Source of the DNA: Micrococcales bacterium
GTDB lineage: Bacteria; Actinomycetota; Actinomycetes; Actinomycetales; Microbacteriaceae
Reading direction: 5' to 3'
Assembly (NCBI GenBank): GCA_947454255.1
Contig: CANGIU010000001.1
Location: 53,742 to 117,741 of the forward strand
Length of the DNA: 64,000 nt
How positions within the stretch are numbered: position 1 is the first letter of the stretch; each line of letters opens with the position of its first letter. Made by a program: the position numbers and the translations under genes. Shown in pieces: positions 60,576 through 64,000 of this stretch. The notes below the pieces were generated by a model. That model did no database searches and was not told the origin of the DNA. It was given only the letters and a program-made list of their open reading frames with translations.

Positions 60576-61115
60576 GTGACAACACGCACCGTCTTAGACG
60601 CTCAAGATATAGAGCGCGCGATTATTCGTATTTCTCATGAAATCGTTGAGGCAAATCAAGGTATTGAAAACCTGATACTCCTTGGCATACCAACCAGAGG
60701 TGTCTTTCTAGCTGAACGGATCGGCAAAGCAATAGGCAAGAACTACCCAGAGTTCGACATCTCAAATGGGGTTGGCAGGCTCGATGTCACAATGCACAGA
60801 GATGACCTATCAAGGAATCCTGGTAAAGCAATTACCCCAACACACATTCCAGTTGGCGACATATCTTCAAGCACAGTGGTTTTAGTTGATGACGTGCTCT
60901 TTAGCGGAAGAACAATTCGAGCAGCGCTCGACGCATTGGTTTCTATTGGGCGACCGAAAGTAGTTCGACTTGCAGTTCTTATTGATCGAGGTCATAGAGA
61001 ACTTCCAATCAGGGCAGACTACGTTGGAAAGAATCTGCCAACAAATTTCTCTGAGCGAATCAGCGTAAGACTAAGTGAATCCGATGGTGAGCAATCGGTG
61101 GTGATTGAGCAATGA
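60576..61115 (+). CDS. pyrR: bifunctional pyr operon regulator / uracil phosphoribosyltransferase
   Basis: [42 protein letters not shown] start with AAGGAGG SD (ORF-track start 60453 lies within nusB). Confidence 0.96.
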   Translation: MTTRTVLDAQDIERAIIRISHEIVEANQGIENLILLGIPTRGVFLAERIGKAIGKNYPEFDISNGVGRLDVTMHRDDLSRNPGKAITPTHIPVGDISSSTVVLVDDVLFSGRTIRAALDALVSIGRPKVVRLAVLIDRGHRELPIRADYVGKNLPTNFSERISVRLSESDGEQSVVIEQ

Positions 61116-62062
61116 AGCATTTACTGAGCATTAACGACCTAGGTAAGGAAGATGCATTAGAGCTCTTGAACCTAGCAATTGAAATGCAGAATGTTAACTC
61201 CCGAGATGTGAAGAAGTTGCCTGCTTTGAACGGAAGAACTGTCGCGAATCTGTTCTTCGAAGATTCCACACGAACAAGAATCTCGTTTGAGTTGGCAGCA
61301 AAGAGACTCTCTGCTGATGTGATTAACTTCACTGCAAAAGGTTCTTCTGTTAGTAAGGGGGAATCACTCAAAGACACGGTACAAACACTTGAGGCGATGG
61401 GTGTTGAAGCTCTTATCGTGCGCCATAATCACAGCGGGGCAGTAAACACCATTGCAAATGCTGATTGGTCCAAAGCATCTGTTATCAATGCCGGTGACGG
61501 AACACACGAACATCCGACACAAGCTCTCTTAGACGCTCTGACCATACGACAACGGTTATTGGGTAAGGACCATCTTGGAGACCTAACCGGTCTAGCTGTT
61601 CTCATTGTTGGCGACATTTTGCACTCAAGAGTTGCGCGTTCAAACATGCTACTGCTGAGAAAGCTAGGCGCACGTGTTGCAATCTGCGGGCCGGCAACGC
61701 TCATTCCAGAAGGAATCGAAGGATTGAGCGATCAAGTTTTCTACAATCTAGATGAAGCCCTTCAACATGGTTTTGACGCGGTGATGATGCTACGTATACA
61801 GGCAGAGCGAATGAACTCTGCTTTTATGCCAAATGGGGCGGAATATGCCAGCGGTTGGGGTCTTGGAGATTCTAGATTTTCAAAGTTGGGAACTAAGACG
61901 CTTATTTTGCATCCTGGACCGATGAACCGCGGCTTGGAGATATCTTCATCAGCAGCTGATTCAGAACAATCAGCAATTCTTGACCAAGTCACCAATGGCG
62001 TCGCAGTTCGGATGGCTGTTCTTTACAAACTATTAGCACAGGAGCAAAGCAATGTCAGATAA
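61112..62062 (+). CDS. pyrB: aspartate carbamoyltransferase catalytic subunit
   Basis: [32 protein letters not shown]. Confidence 0.97.
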   Translation: MKHLLSINDLGKEDALELLNLAIEMQNVNSRDVKKLPALNGRTVANLFFEDSTRTRISFELAAKRLSADVINFTAKGSSVSKGESLKDTVQTLEAMGVEALIVRHNHSGAVNTIANADWSKASVINAGDGTHEHPTQALLDALTIRQRLLGKDHLGDLTGLAVLIVGDILHSRVARSNMLLLRKLGARVAICGPATLIPEGIEGLSDQVFYNLDEALQHGFDAVMMLRIQAERMNSAFMPNGAEYASGWGLGDSRFSKLGTKTLILHPGPMNRGLEISSSAADSEQSAILDQVTNGVAVRMAVLYKLLAQEQSNVR

Positions 62063-63353
62063 CTTGATGATTTTTAGAGGCGCAACGCTTTCAAACGGAG
62101 ACGTTATCGACATAGCTGTAGAGGGCAATTCAATCATCCAAGTTGGGACAAATCTCATACTGGAAGGCACAGATATTGATTGTTCTGGACTCATTGCATT
62201 GCAGGGCTTTGTTGATCTACACACACACCTTAGAGAACCAGGTTTTGAACAAAGCGAAACCATCTTGACTGGTTCTAGAGCTGCAGCAATGGGTGGCTTT
62301 ACAGCTGTTCACGCCATGGCGAATACTTCTCCAGTGGCGGACAACGCAGCCGTAGTGGAGCAAGTTCATGCGCTGGGGGAATCAGCAGGTTACGTGTATG
62401 TCCAGCCAATTGGAGCGGTAACCAAGAATTTGGAAGGAAGTGCACTCGCAGATCTCTTGAAGATGAACCAATCACGAGCTCAAGTCACAGTTTTCAGTGA
62501 TGACGGTAAGTGTGTTTCAGACTCATTGATAATGAGAAGGGCGCTTGAGTATGTCAAAGCATTCGGTGGAGTTATTGCTCAGCACGCACAAGATCCACAT
62601 CTCACCATTGACGCTCAGATGAATGAAAGTCCAGTTGCTTTCGAGCTCGGTTTAGCCGGTTGGCCGAGCGTTGCTGAAGAGGCGATAATTGCGCGAGATG
62701 TTCTTTTGACAGAGCACGTTGGCTCCAGGCTTCACATTTGTCACGTTTCAACCGCAGGTTCAGTGGAAATCATTCGCTGGGCTAAAGCCAGAGGAATCAA
62801 TGTCACTGCAGAAGTGACACCACATCACCTATTGCTAACTGAGGAACTTGTCAGAGATTACAACCCAGTATTCAAAGTTAACCCTCCGCTTAGATCAGAT
62901 TCTGATGTGTTAGCACTGAGAGCCGCGGTAGCGGACGGCACGATCGATATCATCGCTACAGATCACGCACCTCACACAGCGGACAGTAAAGATTGCGAGT
63001 GGGGCCAAGCTGCCTTTGGAATGATTGGGCTAGAAACAGCTTTCAGCGTTGCTCAAACTACTCTTATCGAAACTGGAATGATTGATTGGGTTCGACTTGA
63101 ACAATTGCTATCTACGAATCCAGCGAACATTAGTGGACTAGAACGCCATGGCAAAGCCATCCAAGCTGGTCACGCTGCAAACATTACATTCATCAATTCG
63201 AAGAGACAAGCTGTAGTTACTGGGACTACGCAAAGCAAGAGTACTAACAACCCATACATTGGGATGGAACTCTTTGGAGAAATTGTTCACACACTCTACG
63301 AAGGTGTATTAACCGTGAAACATGGACAGATTCAGGAGCTAAAGAATGCCTAG
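62052..63353 (+). CDS. pyrC: dihydroorotase
   Basis: [39 protein letters not shown]. Confidence 0.97.
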   Translation: MSDNLMIFRGATLSNGDVIDIAVEGNSIIQVGTNLILEGTDIDCSGLIALQGFVDLHTHLREPGFEQSETILTGSRAAAMGGFTAVHAMANTSPVADNAAVVEQVHALGESAGYVYVQPIGAVTKNLEGSALADLLKMNQSRAQVTVFSDDGKCVSDSLIMRRALEYVKAFGGVIAQHAQDPHLTIDAQMNESPVAFELGLAGWPSVAEEAIIARDVLLTEHVGSRLHICHVSTAGSVEIIRWAKARGINVTAEVTPHHLLLTEELVRDYNPVFKVNPPLRSDSDVLALRAAVADGTIDIIATDHAPHTADSKDCEWGQAAFGMIGLETAFSVAQTTLIETGMIDWVRLEQLLSTNPANISGLERHGKAIQAGHAANITFINSKRQAVVTGTTQSKSTNNPYIGMELFGEIVHTLYEGVLTVKHGQIQELKNA

Positions 63354-64000
63354 GTACGAAAAGAACGCGATTCTGGTACTAGAGGATGGTAAATCATTTA
63401 CCGGACACTCGTTTGGTTCTTCTTCCACGACTCTAGGCGAAATTGTTTTCGCTACCGGAATGTCTGGCTACCAGGAGACGCTGACTGACCCTTCCTACGC
63501 TGGGCAGATAGTAGTTCAGACGGCGCCACACATCGGCAACACCGGAATGAATTCGAGAGATGAGGAATCTTCGAAGATCTGGGTTTCTGGATATGTGGTT
63601 AGGGATTTGAGCCGAGTTGTTTCAAACCATAGAAGTGAACGCAGCCTCGAAACTGATCTAGCTAAGGACGCTATTACAGGGATTTCCGGATTGGACACCC
63701 GCGCACTAACTCTGCACCTTCGTGATCGCGGTGTTATGCGGGCTGGAATCTTCACGGGAGAAGAAGCCCAAAAGCCCGTTAGCGAATTAATCGAAACAAT
63801 AAAAGCCTCAGCAGAAATGAAGGGTAGATCACTAAGCAATACAGTTTCCACAACTAGCAGCTACGTTGTGCCTAACGAAGGTAAACGTATCGGTAAAGTC
63901 GCAATTCTAGATCTTGGAATTAAGCGCTCAACGATTGAGAACATGGTTGGACGTGGACTCGAGGTTGAAGTTTTGCCTGCAACATCAAGTTTTGAAGAGC
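63346..64000 (+). CDS. carA: carbamoyl-phosphate synthase small subunit, truncated by window edge
   Basis: [59 protein letters not shown]. Confidence 0.96.
   Translation, partial: MPRYEKNAILVLEDGKSFTGHSFGSSSTTLGEIVFATGMSGYQETLTDPSYAGQIVVQTAPHIGNTGMNSRDEESSKIWVSGYVVRDLSRVVSNHRSERSLETDLAKDAITGISGLDTRALTLHLRDRGVMRAGIFTGEEAQKPVSELIETIKASAEMKGRSLSNTVSTTSSYVVPNEGKRIGKVAILDLGIKRSTIENMVGRGLEVEVLPATSSFEE

Noticed and set aside
1-64000. Searched by eye for prophage, transposase, toxin-antitoxin, restriction-modification or CRISPR modules
   Set aside because: No integrase, transposase, cas, methyltransferase or terminal-repeat signature seen in any translated ORF; gene order is housekeeping throughout.

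Overview
This 64 kb window is a dense, mostly collinear stretch of an actinobacterial chromosome with moderate GC. Gene content and order resemble streamlined freshwater actinobacteria such as the Microbacteriaceae Luna-type lineages, but taxonomy is inferred. No phage, IS, integron, CRISPR or biosynthetic island is visible. Gene blocks include lpd-pepA, rpoD(sigA)-murT/gatD-like-parE/parC-sepH-dut, acnA-dxs-rnd, a sulfurtransferase/SufE cluster with zapE, amt, a tRNA-Gly/Cys/Val cluster, a large secreted RCC1-repeat protein, thrS-HIT-pdxST-yebC-ruvCAB-yajC-secDF-rel, rarA-rpsD-alaS-ruvX-mltG-aroECKBQ-efp-nusB and pyrR-pyrB-pyrC-carA (partial). The main findings are: (1) a MurT/GatD pair in which GatD lacks the glutaminase cysteine and MurT lacks the Cys4 ribbon, suggesting a repurposed peptidoglycan D-Glu-activating ligase; (2) a recurrent TANNNT-N6/7-start-codon architecture (about 10 genes) pointing to leaderless transcription, including two single-heptamer TANNNTA bidirectional promoters; (3) every one of the eight convergent gene pairs overlaps at its 3' ends, five of them by exactly 4 nt; (4) candidate regulatory elements: a PyrR-type RNA hairpin masking the pyrR SD, a GlnR-like box at amt, a SigR/SigH-type motif at rpoD and a possible pseudoknot at the rel RBS; (5) a probable CTG start codon for an MFS transporter; (6) a 66-aa ORF whose SD abuts a tRNA CCA end. 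All calls were made by reading sequence and motifs; no database search was run.
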